Positions 18,687-28,424 of a stretch of DNA of 46,754 nt are shown here, piece after piece. Position 1 is the first letter of the stretch, and every line of letters begins with the position of its first letter. A model generated the notes under the pieces. It was given only the letters and a program-made list of their open reading frames with translations, ran no database searches and was not told the origin of the DNA. The position numbers and the translations under genes were made by a program. Source of the DNA: Tissierellales bacterium (GTDB lineage: Bacteria; Bacillota; Clostridia; Tissierellales; JAOAQY01); the NCBI GenBank assembly GCA_025210965.1, contig JAOAQY010000073.1, positions 1 to 46,754 on the forward strand, read 5' to 3'.

Positions 18687-20048
18687 ATGGCACTACACTT
18701 GTATGAAATGAATGGCAAAAAAATGGCATTAGATATAAATAGTGGTTCGGTACATGTGGTTGATGATTTGACGTATGAAGCATTGTCTTTAAGCGAAAAA
18801 TTACCTCATGATGAGGCAATCAAAACTTTGAGCGAAAAATATCCAAATGAAAAAGAATCTATCAAGGAAATATTTGGTGAACTTAAAGAGTTAGAAGAAC
18901 AAGGAATGTTAAACGCTGATGATATTTATGGAAAATATGCGAATCAAACTATGAATCAAACAGTAAAGGCGCTTTGCCTTCATGTAGCACATGATTGTAA
19001 TTTAAGATGTAATTATTGCTTTGCATCACAAGGGGACTATAAGGGTTGTTCAGAGCTTATGCCTCTTGAAGTAGGTAAAAAAGCTTTAGATTTTATAGTT
19101 AGAGCATCTAAGGGAAGAAGAAATCTAGATGTCGATTTCTTTGGCGGAGAACCACTTATGAACTGGGATGTTGTAAAGAAATTAGTTGCATATGGTAGAG
19201 AATTAGAAAAAGAACACAATAAGAATTTTAGATTTACTATAACTACAAATGGTGTACTTCTTGATGAAGAAAAAATTGATTTTATAAACGAGAATATGCA
19301 CAATGTGGTACTATCATTAGATGGTAGAAAAGAAGTAAATGATAAGATGAGACCTACTCCAAATGGAAAAGGTAGCTATGACACTATAGTTCCTAAATTC
19401 CAAAGATTAATAGAGAAACGTGGTCAAAGAGAGTACTTTATTCGTGGAACATTTACTAGATATAATTTAGATTTCGCTGAAGATGTTAAACATTACAAAG
19501 ATTTAGGTTTTGATATTACATCATTAGAACCAGTTGTTACTGATCCTAAGATGGATTATGCTATTCGTGAAGAAGATTTGGATACAGTATTGAATGAATA
19601 CGAAAAATTATCTGCTATGTATATTGATATGAAAAAAGAAAATCCTAATTTTACATTTTATCATTTCGTAGCCGATTTAAATCAAGGGCCTTGTGTTATA
19701 AGAAAAATAACAGGATGTGGAGCTGGTTCGAGTTATTTAGCAGTTACTCCTAAAGGAGATCTTTATCCATGTCATCAATTTGTAGATAATCCAGATTTCA
19801 AGCTTGGAGATGTTGAAACAGGAGTCGTAAAAACAGAGCTAGTAGAAGATTTTAGCAAGGTAAATGTTTATTCAAAACCAGAGTGTTCTGATTGCTGGGC
19901 TAAATTTTACTGTAGTGGTGGATGTATGGCAAATGCGTTCCATGCGAATGGAGATGTTACGAAGCCTTATAAAGTAGGATGTGAAATGGAGAAAAAGCGT
20001 ATAGAGTGTGCACTTTCTGTAGCAGCTAATTTAGAAGGAGATGAATAA
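18687..20048 (+). CDS. scfB: SCIFF radical SAM maturase
   Basis: A 453-residue radical SAM enzyme that installs thioether crosslinks in ScfA. The N-terminal 95 residues are a RiPP-recognition-like domain. The SAM [4Fe-4S] site is CNLRCNYC with cysteines at 104, 108 and 111. DFFGGEPLMNWD follows, and a SPASM domain with many cysteines (CGAGSSYLAVTPKGDLYPCH; CSDCWAKFYCSGGC) binds auxiliary clusters. The frame extends upstream, but AGGAGG at 18674-18679 fixes the ATG at 18687. It lies about 170 nt after scfA. It should need iron-sulfur assembly and anaerobic conditions. Confidence 0.95.
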   Translation: MALHLYEMNGKKMALDINSGSVHVVDDLTYEALSLSEKLPHDEAIKTLSEKYPNEKESIKEIFGELKELEEQGMLNADDIYGKYANQTMNQTVKALCLHVAHDCNLRCNYCFASQGDYKGCSELMPLEVGKKALDFIVRASKGRRNLDVDFFGGEPLMNWDVVKKLVAYGRELEKEHNKNFRFTITTNGVLLDEEKIDFINENMHNVVLSLDGRKEVNDKMRPTPNGKGSYDTIVPKFQRLIEKRGQREYFIRGTFTRYNLDFAEDVKHYKDLGFDITSLEPVVTDPKMDYAIREEDLDTVLNEYEKLSAMYIDMKKENPNFTFYHFVADLNQGPCVIRKITGCGAGSSYLAVTPKGDLYPCHQFVDNPDFKLGDVETGVVKTELVEDFSKVNVYSKPECSDCWAKFYCSGGCMANAFHANGDVTKPYKVGCEMEKKRIECALSVAANLEGDE

Positions 20049-20052
20049 TAAG

Positions 20053-20568
20053 ATGATTAAATCTTACGAAGGATATAATCCAGAAGTAGATGAAGATGCT
20101 TATATTTCAGAATCAGCAGATGTTATTGGAAAAGTAGTACTGAAGTCAAAGAGTTCTATTTGGTATCATACGGTTTTAAGAGGAGATTTGGAGCCAATTT
20201 ATGTTGGAGAGAGAAGCAATGTACAGGATAACTCAACACTTCATACTTCAGCAGGTAATCCAGTTAAGATTGGAAATGGAGTTACTATAGGTCATAATGT
20301 TATTTTACATGGGTGTGAGATTAAGGATAATTCACTCATTGGTATGGGAGCTATAGTTCTCGATGGAGCTATAATCGAAAGCGATGTGTTACTTGGTGCA
20401 GGAAGTTTAGTTCCACCTGGAAAAGTAATTCCAAGTGGCTCACTAGCACTGGGATCTCCAGCAAAAGTAATTAGAGAGTTAACAGAAGAAGAAAAAAAGC
20501 ATATAAGAGAAAATGCAAAAGAGTATGTTGATTTTTCAGAAAAGCACGCTGGAAAAAGCGTCAAATAA
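20053..20568 (+). CDS. gamma-carbonic anhydrase family protein
   Basis: A 171-residue left-handed beta-helix protein of the YrdA/PaaY type. Hexapeptide repeats run from about 10 to 140. The zinc-site histidines are recognisable in STLHTS, TIGHNVILHGC and neighbours, and RGDLEPIYVG and NVQDNSTLHT are family motifs. Activity as a real carbonic anhydrase cannot be assumed; many relatives have none. Two starts are possible: 20041, which abuts GGAG, and 20053, 12 nt after it; the second is preferred. It follows scfB immediately, but no link to peptide maturation is known. Confidence 0.88.
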   Translation: MIKSYEGYNPEVDEDAYISESADVIGKVVLKSKSSIWYHTVLRGDLEPIYVGERSNVQDNSTLHTSAGNPVKIGNGVTIGHNVILHGCEIKDNSLIGMGAIVLDGAIIESDVLLGAGSLVPPGKVIPSGSLALGSPAKVIRELTEEEKKHIRENAKEYVDFSEKHAGKSVK

Positions 20569-20628
20569 TAAAAAATATGACATTTAGGAAATAATACCAT
20601 TTATTATATTTTAATATTTATAAAAATT

Positions 20629-20637
20629 TGGTATAAT
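20629..20637 (+). promoter_or_regulatory. extended -10 promoter for secDF
   Basis: TGGTATAAT at 20629-20637, 38 nt before the secD start, with no good -35. The 107-nt gap between the carbonic anhydrase-like gene and secD otherwise shows nothing. Confidence 0.58.
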
Positions 20638-20675
20638 ACTAGTTATGTGATGAATAAAACGAGGGGGAAACAAAG

Positions 20676-22031
20676 ATGAGCAAGAAAAATCTTATGGTAT
20701 TTGTCATCATTTTAGCGTTAGTTTGCTCTGCAGCATTTGTAGCAGTTAATGGTGCTAAAATTGGCGAATACACAATTTCACCACTTAGAGATCAGGTGAA
20801 ACTTGGACTTGACTTAGAAGGTGGAGTTTTCGTAGTACTAGAGGCAAAAACAGATTTAACAGGAACGGAATTAGCAGAAAAAATGGCTGACGCAAAATCT
20901 ATAATAGATCAGCGTATCAATGGTATGGGTGTTGGAGAGACAAACACTACTATTGAGGGAGATAAGCGAATTCGTGTTGAACTTCCAGGTGTAGATGATG
21001 TCAATAAAGCGATTGATATCATTGGTAAAACTGCTGAACTACAATTTATTAGTTTGAAAGAAGGATTCCCAGAAGATACGAAACCTGAAGATACTACAAA
21101 GTATTTACTAGAAAATGGTAAAGTTATAGTTACAGGTGCAAATGTTAAGGATTCAAAACCACAAAAGCAAGAGGATAAGGTTACAGGAGCTCGTGAAGAT
21201 GTTGTTGCACTTTCTTTTGATGAAGAAGGAGCAAAGCGTTTTGAAGATGCAACTGTTGAGTTGTCAAAACTACCAAGTCGTCAAGCAAGAACGATATATA
21301 TTGTACTAGATGGTGAAATAATAAGTGCACCAGCATTGACTCCAGGACTTATAATAACTGATGGTCAATCTGTTATTCAAGGAAGTTTCACATATGAGAG
21401 TGCAACTGAACTTGCTATGCTTATTCGTGGTGGAGCACTTCCAGTTGAACTTGAAGAAGTACAATCTTCTGTAATTGGACCAACACTTGGTTTAGAATCA
21501 TTAGATAAGAGTATTTTTGCAGCTATGATAGGACTTGCTATTGTATTTGCATTTATGATTGTGTTCTATAGATTACCAGGATTTGTTGCCGATATTAGTT
21601 TGGTTATATACATTTTATTATTGTTCGGAACTATGAACTTAATTGGTGCAACACTTACACTTCCAGGTATTGCAGGTATAATTCTTTCTATAGGTATGGC
21701 CGTTGACGCCAATGTAGTAATATTTGAGAGAATTAAAGAAGAAATCAGATTAGGTAAATCGGTTAGAAGTTCGGTTGAATCAGGATTTAAACGAGCACTT
21801 ACTACAGTAATGGATGCTAATATTACAACTCTTATTGCAGGTATTGTATTGTATGCATTTGGTACAGGTCCAATAAAAGGTTTTGCTGTTACACTTATAA
21901 TTGGTTTGATAGCATCACTTATTACAGCTGTATTTATTACTAGATACTTACTTAAATTACTAGTAGGATCAAGTAAAGCTATAGCAAAAAACAAATCACT
22001 ATTTGGTGTTAAGGTTAAGGAGGTAGCGTAA
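20676..22031 (+). CDS. secD: protein translocase subunit SecD
   Basis: A 451-residue membrane protein that uses the proton gradient to complete protein export. One N-terminal helix (about 5-25) leads to the extracytoplasmic P1 domain starting LGLDLEGGVFVVLEA. Five helices follow, with the conserved GMAVDANVVIFERIKEE near residue 345. It is unfused here, unlike Bacillus SecDF. Strong GAGGGGG upstream. The stop TAA overlaps the secF ATG by one base (TAATG), so they are coupled. Confidence 0.96.
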   Translation: MSKKNLMVFVIILALVCSAAFVAVNGAKIGEYTISPLRDQVKLGLDLEGGVFVVLEAKTDLTGTELAEKMADAKSIIDQRINGMGVGETNTTIEGDKRIRVELPGVDDVNKAIDIIGKTAELQFISLKEGFPEDTKPEDTTKYLLENGKVIVTGANVKDSKPQKQEDKVTGAREDVVALSFDEEGAKRFEDATVELSKLPSRQARTIYIVLDGEIISAPALTPGLIITDGQSVIQGSFTYESATELAMLIRGGALPVELEEVQSSVIGPTLGLESLDKSIFAAMIGLAIVFAFMIVFYRLPGFVADISLVIYILLLFGTMNLIGATLTLPGIAGIILSIGMAVDANVVIFERIKEEIRLGKSVRSSVESGFKRALTTVMDANITTLIAGIVLYAFGTGPIKGFAVTLIIGLIASLITAVFITRYLLKLLVGSSKAIAKNKSLFGVKVKEVA

Positions 22032-22909
22032 TGAATATTATTAAAAGTAGAAAAATATTTTTTGCAATATCATTAGCGATCATCCTCATAGGCCTTGTTA
22101 CTATGGGAGTTAAAGGGTTGAATCAAGGTATAGACTTTACGGGTGGTACATTGGTTCAAATTGACTTTGGTAAAGAGGTTCCAGTTAATGAATTGAGAAT
22201 GATTACAGATGAATTAGATGCTAAGACAGACATTATTCATGCTGGTGATGGAAACCATGAAGTAATAATAAAAACTACAAAAGACTTAGACAATAAAGAG
22301 CGTTTAGCTTTTTTTGAAAAGTTTGCTGCTAAGTACGACTTAAATGAAGCTGATAATTTGATTCAGTCTCAAAAATTCAAGCCAAGTATTGGTGATGAAA
22401 TTAGACAATCAGCTTATATTTCTATATTCATAGCAACACTTTGCATGTTATTGTATATAACTGTTAGATTTGAGTTTAAATTTGGTGTAGCTGCGGTTGT
22501 AGCACTAGTACATGACGTTTTAGTTGCACTTGCAGTTTATGCAGTACTTCAAATTCCAATTACAAGCTCATTTGTTGCAGCGATACTTACAATAGTTGGT
22601 TATTCTATAAATGATACTATTGTTGTATTTGATAGAATTAGAGAGAACAGAAAATACTTTAAAAGAAATGCTCAGGAAGAATTAGTTAATAAGAGTATAG
22701 CTCAGACTATAGTTCGTTCTATTAATACATCGGCAACTACTCTTATTACTATATTATGTTTATATATCTTTGGTGTTGAGGCTATTCAAGATTTCGCATT
22801 GCCACTTATTGTAGGGGTTGCAGTTGGAACATATTCTTCAATATTTATAGCAAGTCCAGTATGGTATATGCTTACAAAGAAATTTAAATCTAAATCGGCA
22901 AGAGCTTAA
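22031..22909 (+). CDS. secF: protein translocase subunit SecF
   Basis: A 292-residue partner of SecD with six transmembrane helices. The N-terminal GLNQGIDFTGGTLVQIDFG motif (about 30-48) and VGYSINDTIVVFDRIREN near 195 are family signatures. Its ATG overlaps the secD stop. It ends 31 nt before apt. Confidence 0.96.
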   Translation: MNIIKSRKIFFAISLAIILIGLVTMGVKGLNQGIDFTGGTLVQIDFGKEVPVNELRMITDELDAKTDIIHAGDGNHEVIIKTTKDLDNKERLAFFEKFAAKYDLNEADNLIQSQKFKPSIGDEIRQSAYISIFIATLCMLLYITVRFEFKFGVAAVVALVHDVLVALAVYAVLQIPITSSFVAAILTIVGYSINDTIVVFDRIRENRKYFKRNAQEELVNKSIAQTIVRSINTSATTLITILCLYIFGVEAIQDFALPLIVGVAVGTYSSIFIASPVWYMLTKKFKSKSARA

Positions 22910-22940
22910 AACTTGGGTAGTTTAGGTCAGGGGGAAAAAA

Positions 22941-23468
22941 ATGGATTTACGATCGAAAATTAGAAATGTACAAGATTTTCCGAAAGAGGGTATTGGTTTT
23001 AAAGATATCACTACGGTTTTAAAAGATGGACAAGCGTGGAAATTTTGTATAGATGATATCAAGAATAATCTTGAAAAAGACAATATCGAGTTTGATCTAG
23101 TTGTTGGACCAGAAGCGAGAGGTTTTTTAGTAGGAGCACCTTTAGCTTATGCAACTGAAACTGGATTTATTCCAGTTAGAAAACCTGGTAAATTACCGGC
23201 AGAGACGGTTAAATTTGAATATGATTTAGAATATGGAACAGATGTGCTTGAGATGCACAAAGACGCGATTTACGAGGGTGCTAGAGTAGTTATAGCAGAT
23301 GACTTGCTTGCGACAGGAGGAACTGTTGAAGCCGTTGTAAATATGATTGAATCTTTGGGTGGAGAAGTTGTTGCACTTTGTTTCATGATAGAACTTGATT
23401 TTCTTAAGGCAAGAGAAAAGTTCGCTAAATATCCAATTTATTCTTTAGTTCATTATGATGGAGAGTAA
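22941..23468 (+). CDS. apt: adenine phosphoribosyltransferase
   Basis: Purine salvage enzyme of 175 residues making AMP from adenine and PRPP. The PRPP-binding motif VVIADDLLATGGT (116-128) and the flexible-loop RKPGKLPAETVKFEYDLEYG are diagnostic, and the N-terminus PKEGIGFKDITTVL is typical. AGGGGGAAA is upstream. The gene lies before rel, as is common in Firmicutes (apt-relA), though here a terminator separates them. Confidence 0.96.
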   Translation: MDLRSKIRNVQDFPKEGIGFKDITTVLKDGQAWKFCIDDIKNNLEKDNIEFDLVVGPEARGFLVGAPLAYATETGFIPVRKPGKLPAETVKFEYDLEYGTDVLEMHKDAIYEGARVVIADDLLATGGTVEAVVNMIESLGGEVVALCFMIELDFLKAREKFAKYPIYSLVHYDGE

Positions 23469-23501
23469 AAAATTATTAATTGGATTTACTAAGACAAAGA
23501 T

Positions 23502-23530
23502 AAAATGCACTTTTTAGTGCATTTTTTTTT
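23502..23530 (+). terminator. intrinsic terminator after apt
   Basis: AAAATGCACT (23502-23511), a TTTT loop and AGTGCATTTT (23516-23525), continuing into a T run. It is a strong hairpin with A- and T-tracts on both sides. The rel gene therefore needs its own promoter; TGTTATACT (23537-23545) and TATAAT (23588-23593) are the two candidates I see. Confidence 0.85.
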
Positions 23531-23620
23531 GAAAACTGTTATACTCGTATATATAGAATTTATAGATAATTACAAAAACGCGGCAATTATAATATGTCTT
23601 AAATACAAGTGGGTGAAAAT

Positions 23621-25807
23621 ATGGCAAGCGAATATCTATCAGTAGATTATTTGATTGAAAAAATAGAAGAATATAATCCAGAAGGTGATTTTGAAATCAT
23701 AGTAAGAGCTTATGATCTTGCGAAAAAATCACATGATGGTCAACTTAGAAATTCTGGTGAAGAATTTTTTATGCATCCCTATAATGTGGCACTAATATTA
23801 GCTGAATTAAAAATGGACATAGCTACTATAGCAAGTGCATTGTTACACGATGTTGTAGAGGATACCGAAATAACAAAAGAAGATATAGCAGATGAATTTG
23901 GTGAAGAAATAGCATATTTAGTTGAGGGTGTTACCAAATTAACAAAAATGACGTATCATTCTAAAGAAGAAAGACTAGCTGAGAATATGCGTAAAATGGT
24001 AATAGCTATGTCTAAAGATATCAGAGTAATAATTATTAAATTGGCAGACCGGGTTCACAACATGAGAACGCTAGAGTATATGTCAGAAGCTAAAAAAAGA
24101 GAAAAAGCATTAGAGGTAGTAGAAATATATGCTCCCATTGCTAATAGATTAGGTATTTTTAAGATAAAGTGGGAATTAGAGGATCTTTCGCTTAGATTTT
24201 TAGATCCAGATGGATATTATAATTTAGTAGAGAAAGTTTCAATGAAGAGGCAAGAACGTGAGAAATACATTAATGAAGTTAGTGAGGCTCTTAAAGAAAA
24301 ATTAGATCAAATGGGAATAGAAAATGAAATTTATGGACGACCAAAACATTTCTATAGTATATATAAGAAAATGGTGTACAAAAATAAAGACTTTGATCAG
24401 ATTTTTGATTTAATAGCGATACGTGTTATTGTAGATTCTGTTAAAGATTGTTATGGAGTTCTAGGTATTGTTCATACGCTTTGGAAACCTCTTCCTAGGA
24501 GATTTAAAGATTATATAGCTACACCAAAGGCTAATATGTACCAATCACTTCATACTACTGTTATAGGTCCAAATGGCGGCACATTTGAAATTCAAATTCG
24601 TACAAAAGATATGCATAGAACTGCAGAATATGGTATAGCGGCACATTGGATGTATAAAGAAGGTGTTCAAGAACCTGAAAAGATGGACCAAAAGCTTAAT
24701 TGGATTATGCAAATGTTAGAATGGCAAAAAGAGACAAAAGATCCTAAAGAGTTTATGGAATCATTGAAGATAGATTTGTATCAAGATGAGGTTTTTGTAT
24801 TTACGCCTAAAGGAGATGTTATTAATTTGCCACAAGGTTCTACTCCATTGGATTTTGCATATAGAGTGCATACTGCTGTTGGGAATGCTTGTGTAGGTGC
24901 AAAGGTTGATGGGAAAATAGTTCCAATTGAATACAAACTCAAAAATGGAAATATTATAGAGGTGCTCACTTCACCTAAATCACATGGGCCAAGTCGTGAC
25001 TGGCTTAAAATAGTTAAGAGTAATCAAGCTAAAAATAAAATTAATCAATTTTTCAAGAGAGCGGATAGAGATCAAAATATCATAAAGGGCAAAAGTATGA
25101 TAGAAAAAGAGATTAAGAGGCTTGAATATAAAATTCCAGAAGCAGTGAAAGAAGATTGGCTTGAAAAAATTGTTGAGAAGAATAAAATGCCGGATGTAGA
25201 AGCGTTGTACAATTCACTAGGTTATGGTAGTATGACACTTAACCAAGTTATGGCAAAGATTAAAGATTTTTATGAAGAAAAATATGGACAAAAAGAAGCA
25301 GAAGCAACACTTTTAGAGAAACTAGAAAAAGGACCAACAAAGCCTGATGAAAGAAGGAAGAATGATCAGGGAATACTGGTAAGAGGTGTCGACAATATAA
25401 AGGTTAAGTTTGCGAAATGTTGCAACCCAGTTCCAGGCGATGAGATTGTAGGATATATTACTAAAGGTAGAGGAGTTTCTGTTCATAGGAAAGATTGTCC
25501 TAATATAAAGCATGTTTCAGAACAAGGTCGTTTCATAGAAGTAGAGTGGGATCAAGTTGAAGAGATTTCTTTCGGTGCGGAGATTCAAATAAAAGCACTT
25601 GATGAAAGAGGTTTACTATATGAAGTTACAAAAATGATTTCAGAGGCTAATTTATATGTGTCATCTTTAAATGCACGTACAAATAAGGACAAGACTACGT
25701 TCATAAATATAACTATAGAAATAAAGGGCATAGATCAATTAAATACTTTAATGAAGAAAATAAAGGCATTAAAAGAAGTAATAGATGTATATAGAGTCAT
25801 ATCATAA
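23621..25807 (+). CDS. rel: bifunctional (p)ppGpp synthetase/hydrolase Rel
   Basis: Stringent-response enzyme of 728 residues. The HD hydrolase domain (about 30-180) keeps His52 and HDVVEDT (His76, Asp77), so hydrolysis should be intact. The synthetase domain (about 220-340) has [13 protein letters not shown] and [22 protein letters not shown] (about 385-450) begins [12 protein letters not shown], a Cys-containing zinc-finger region follows ([17 protein letters not shown]), and an ACT domain ends the protein. The upstream GTG at 23609 is ignored in favour of the ATG at 23621 after GTGGGTG. Full length and all domains present. Confidence 0.97.
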   Translation: MASEYLSVDYLIEKIEEYNPEGDFEIIVRAYDLAKKSHDGQLRNSGEEFFMHPYNVALILAELKMDIATIASALLHDVVEDTEITKEDIADEFGEEIAYLVEGVTKLTKMTYHSKEERLAENMRKMVIAMSKDIRVIIIKLADRVHNMRTLEYMSEAKKREKALEVVEIYAPIANRLGIFKIKWELEDLSLRFLDPDGYYNLVEKVSMKRQEREKYINEVSEALKEKLDQMGIENEIYGRPKHFYSIYKKMVYKNKDFDQIFDLIAIRVIVDSVKDCYGVLGIVHTLWKPLPRRFKDYIATPKANMYQSLHTTVIGPNGGTFEIQIRTKDMHRTAEYGIAAHWMYKEGVQEPEKMDQKLNWIMQMLEWQKETKDPKEFMESLKIDLYQDEVFVFTPKGDVINLPQGSTPLDFAYRVHTAVGNACVGAKVDGKIVPIEYKLKNGNIIEVLTSPKSHGPSRDWLKIVKSNQAKNKINQFFKRADRDQNIIKGKSMIEKEIKRLEYKIPEAVKEDWLEKIVEKNKMPDVEALYNSLGYGSMTLNQVMAKIKDFYEEKYGQKEAEATLLEKLEKGPTKPDERRKNDQGILVRGVDNIKVKFAKCCNPVPGDEIVGYITKGRGVSVHRKDCPNIKHVSEQGRFIEVEWDQVEEISFGAEIQIKALDERGLLYEVTKMISEANLYVSSLNARTNKDKTTFINITIEIKGIDQLNTLMKKIKALKEVIDVYRVIS

Positions 25808-25820
25808 AGAGGTGAGTAGT

Positions 25821-26273
25821 ATGAGAAGTGTGGTTCAGAGAGCAAAGGAAGCTAAAGTTTACGTTGAAGGTGAAATTGTTGGAGCTATAGATCATGGTTT
25901 GATGGTTTTAGTAGGAGTAGAGCCGGATGATGAGCAGGTTGATTTGGAATTTATGGCAGATAAAATCGCTAATTTGAGGATTTTTGAAGATGAAAATGAT
26001 AAGATGAATTTATCTGTTAAAGATGTTGGTGGTAAAATACTTTTAGTTTCACAATTTACATTGATGGGTGATTGTAGAAAGGGTAGACGACCAAATTTTA
26101 TGGGTGCAGCTAGACCAGAAAAGGCAAATCCTACATTTGAGGCACTTAAAACTAAGTTAGAAACGCAATATGATTTAGAGGTTGAAACAGGTAAGTTTGG
26201 TGCACATATGAAGGTAGATTTTGTAAATGATGGTCCAGTTACATTGCTTTTAGATAGTAAAAAAATATTTTAG
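25821..26273 (+). CDS. dtd: D-aminoacyl-tRNA deacylase
   Basis: Proofreading enzyme of 150 residues that removes D-amino acids from tRNA. Signatures are [35 protein letters not shown] and the cis-proline-bearing [11 protein letters not shown] near the end. The frame extends upstream into rel, but GAGGTGAG five nucleotides before the ATG at 25821 defines the start. It is 13 nt after rel, a conserved rel-dtd pairing. Confidence 0.96.
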   Translation: MRSVVQRAKEAKVYVEGEIVGAIDHGLMVLVGVEPDDEQVDLEFMADKIANLRIFEDENDKMNLSVKDVGGKILLVSQFTLMGDCRKGRRPNFMGAARPEKANPTFEALKTKLETQYDLEVETGKFGAHMKVDFVNDGPVTLLLDSKKIF

Positions 26274-26306
26274 ATAAAATTAGTAGAAAAGACAAGGGTG
26301 GGAAAT

Positions 26307-26939
26307 ATGATACAGATACAAGCATTAAAAGTAGGACTTATGATGGCAAATTGCTATATAATTTATGATGATGAGACGTTAGAATCATTAGTTGTGGATC
26401 CAGGTGGTAATCCTGAGACGATTGAAGAATTTGTAAATAACAGAAATCTAAAAGTTCAAAAAATATTGTTGACACACGGGCATGGTGATCATATTGGTGG
26501 AGTTAAAGGATTAGCAGAAGCGTTAGATGTACCTGTTTGGGTTCATGAAGATGATAGGGAATTAATGGAAAGTGCAGAGAAAAACCTCTCTATAATGCTT
26601 CATTTGGGTGAAATAACTTATGATGCAAATGTTTACTTTAATGAAAAAACAAATCTTGAATTTGCAGGTCGAAGAGTTAAGATAATTCATACTCCAGGAC
26701 ATACTGAGGGAAGTAGTTCATTTTTAATAGAAAAGGACTTATTTGTTGGCGATACTTTATTTTTTAGATCTGTTGGAAGAACTGATCTTTATGCTGGAAA
26801 TTTAGAAAAACTTGAAAATTCAATAAAAAATAAAATTTACAGTTTAGAAGAGGATGTAGTGATTTATCCTGGACATGGTCCGAAAACTAATGTTAAAGAT
26901 GAGAAAGAACAAAATAGATATGTTAAATTTGAGGGATAA
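26307..26939 (+). CDS. metallo-beta-lactamase fold hydrolase (glyoxalase II-like)
   Basis: A 210-residue hydrolase with the dimetal motif THGHGDH (His57, His59, Asp61, His62), then HTPGHTEGS and YPGHGPKT histidines. The family covers hydroxyacylglutathione hydrolases and thioesterases; the substrate cannot be assigned. The GTG at 26298 overlaps the AGGGTGGG Shine-Dalgarno; the ATG at 26307 is preferred. It stands between dtd and hemZ, a common clostridial arrangement. Confidence 0.9.
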   Translation: MIQIQALKVGLMMANCYIIYDDETLESLVVDPGGNPETIEEFVNNRNLKVQKILLTHGHGDHIGGVKGLAEALDVPVWVHEDDRELMESAEKNLSIMLHLGEITYDANVYFNEKTNLEFAGRRVKIIHTPGHTEGSSSFLIEKDLFVGDTLFFRSVGRTDLYAGNLEKLENSIKNKIYSLEEDVVIYPGHGPKTNVKDEKEQNRYVKFEG

Positions 26940-26941
26940 CT

Positions 26942-28399
26942 ATGAAACTAGGTGTATTTATTCAAAAAATTTATAAAGATTCTTTATCAGAGCTCATTAG
27001 AGCTCTTTTTACTGATGATGAGTATGTATTGGTCGAAGATTTAAAGGAAATGGAAAAATTTAATGAGCGTTTGGATATCGATATAGACAATAAAAATATA
27101 AGTGTTACGCTAACTATTGGAGAACAAAAATATATCAAAACATTGAATATTAGCAAACAATTTTCTGAAATAATTTTGAAAGAAAGAAGCAGTATTAATT
27201 TTTATGTAAAGAAATTATGCTATGAGCATATAACAAAATACTATGGCAGAATATCACCTTGGGGAATATTGACTGGAGTTAGACCAGTAAAATTAGTTCA
27301 CAAAATGAAACGCGAAAACTGGGCAGATGATCGTGTAATAGATGAACTTTGTCAAAAATTTTTAGTGTCTATAGAAAATGCGGAACTCATATCAGATATA
27401 GCTAATAGAGAATTAAAGATTATAAATGATTCTAAAGGGAAGGCGAGTTTGTATATTAGTATACCATTTTGTCCTAGCAAATGTGTTTATTGCTCTTTTC
27501 CGACTCATGTATATAGTAAATGGAAACATCTGGAGAACGAATATATAGATGCATTGTGCGATGAAATTGAAAGATTTTCAAAGTATATAAAAGAACCTAT
27601 TCATACAGTTTATATAGGCGGAGGCACCCCCTCTTCTATAACTAGAAAATCAATTAAGCAAATGCTAGAGGCTATAGAGAATAATGTGAATTTGTCAAAT
27701 GTGATAGAGTTTACATATGAAGCTGGAAGACCGGATACTATAGATGAAGAATTGTTAATGATGCTAAAAAAATATGGAGTAACTAGGTTGAGTATAAATC
27801 CTCAGACTTTTAATGACGAAATTCTAAAGAAAATGGGACGCACTCATTCTGCGAAGTCTATAGTGTATGCTTATAATTTAGCTAGAAAATATGATTTTGA
27901 TATAAATATGGATTTGATATTAGGATTGCCAGATGAGGATGCAGAGAGTTATAGAATTACTTTAGAAAAGATTATAGAGCTCTCGCCAGAAAATGTTACG
28001 ATACATTCGTTAGCTATAAAAAGAGCTGCGGAGCTGAAACATTTTATAAGTAAATATAGTTTTATGGAGTCTAAAACGATAGAGAAGCTCGTAGAAGAAA
28101 GTTTAGACTTGCTGAGTAGAGAAGGGTATAGCTCGTATTATCTTTATAGACAGCAACATATCAGTGGAAATTTAGCGAATATTGGCTATGCTAAGGAGCA
28201 CAAAATGGGAATTTATAATATATTGATGATGGAAGAGGTTCATCCGATATATTCTTTTGGAGTTGGAGGAGTTTCTAAGATATTTGAAAGTGAAAAAAAC
28301 AAATTCAAATCTGTTCCAAATTTTCGAGATATAGTGCCTTATTTGGAGCGATTTGAGGAGATGTTAGAGAAGAAAATAGAAATCTTGACAAATAATTAA
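26942..28399 (+). CDS. hemZ: coproporphyrinogen dehydrogenase-like radical SAM protein HemZ
   Basis: A 485-residue radical SAM protein of the HemN/HemZ group. An N-terminal domain of about 165 residues, characteristic of HemZ, precedes IPFCPSKCVYCSFPTH with the cluster cysteines at 177, 181 and 184. YIGGGTPSS and a later INMDLILGLPDED are conserved. Members are named for oxygen-independent coproporphyrinogen oxidation but many act otherwise. No other haem genes lie nearby. Its last codons contain the -35 box of the next operon's promoter. Confidence 0.88.
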   Translation: MKLGVFIQKIYKDSLSELIRALFTDDEYVLVEDLKEMEKFNERLDIDIDNKNISVTLTIGEQKYIKTLNISKQFSEIILKERSSINFYVKKLCYEHITKYYGRISPWGILTGVRPVKLVHKMKRENWADDRVIDELCQKFLVSIENAELISDIANRELKIINDSKGKASLYISIPFCPSKCVYCSFPTHVYSKWKHLENEYIDALCDEIERFSKYIKEPIHTVYIGGGTPSSITRKSIKQMLEAIENNVNLSNVIEFTYEAGRPDTIDEELLMMLKKYGVTRLSINPQTFNDEILKKMGRTHSAKSIVYAYNLARKYDFDINMDLILGLPDEDAESYRITLEKIIELSPENVTIHSLAIKRAAELKHFISKYSFMESKTIEKLVEESLDLLSREGYSSYYLYRQQHISGNLANIGYAKEHKMGIYNILMMEEVHPIYSFGVGGVSKIFESEKNKFKSVPNFRDIVPYLERFEEMLEKKIEILTNN

Positions 28400-28413
28400 A
28401 ACTGATTTATAAT
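28385..28413 (+). promoter_or_regulatory. consensus sigma-A promoter for the T-box hisS-aspS operon
   Basis: TTGACA (28385-28390), exactly 17 nt, then TATAAT (28408-28413): a full consensus match. The -35 lies inside the last codons of hemZ. Transcription should begin near 28420, just before the T-box stem I. Confidence 0.88.
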
Positions 28414-28424
28414 ACAATTTATAT

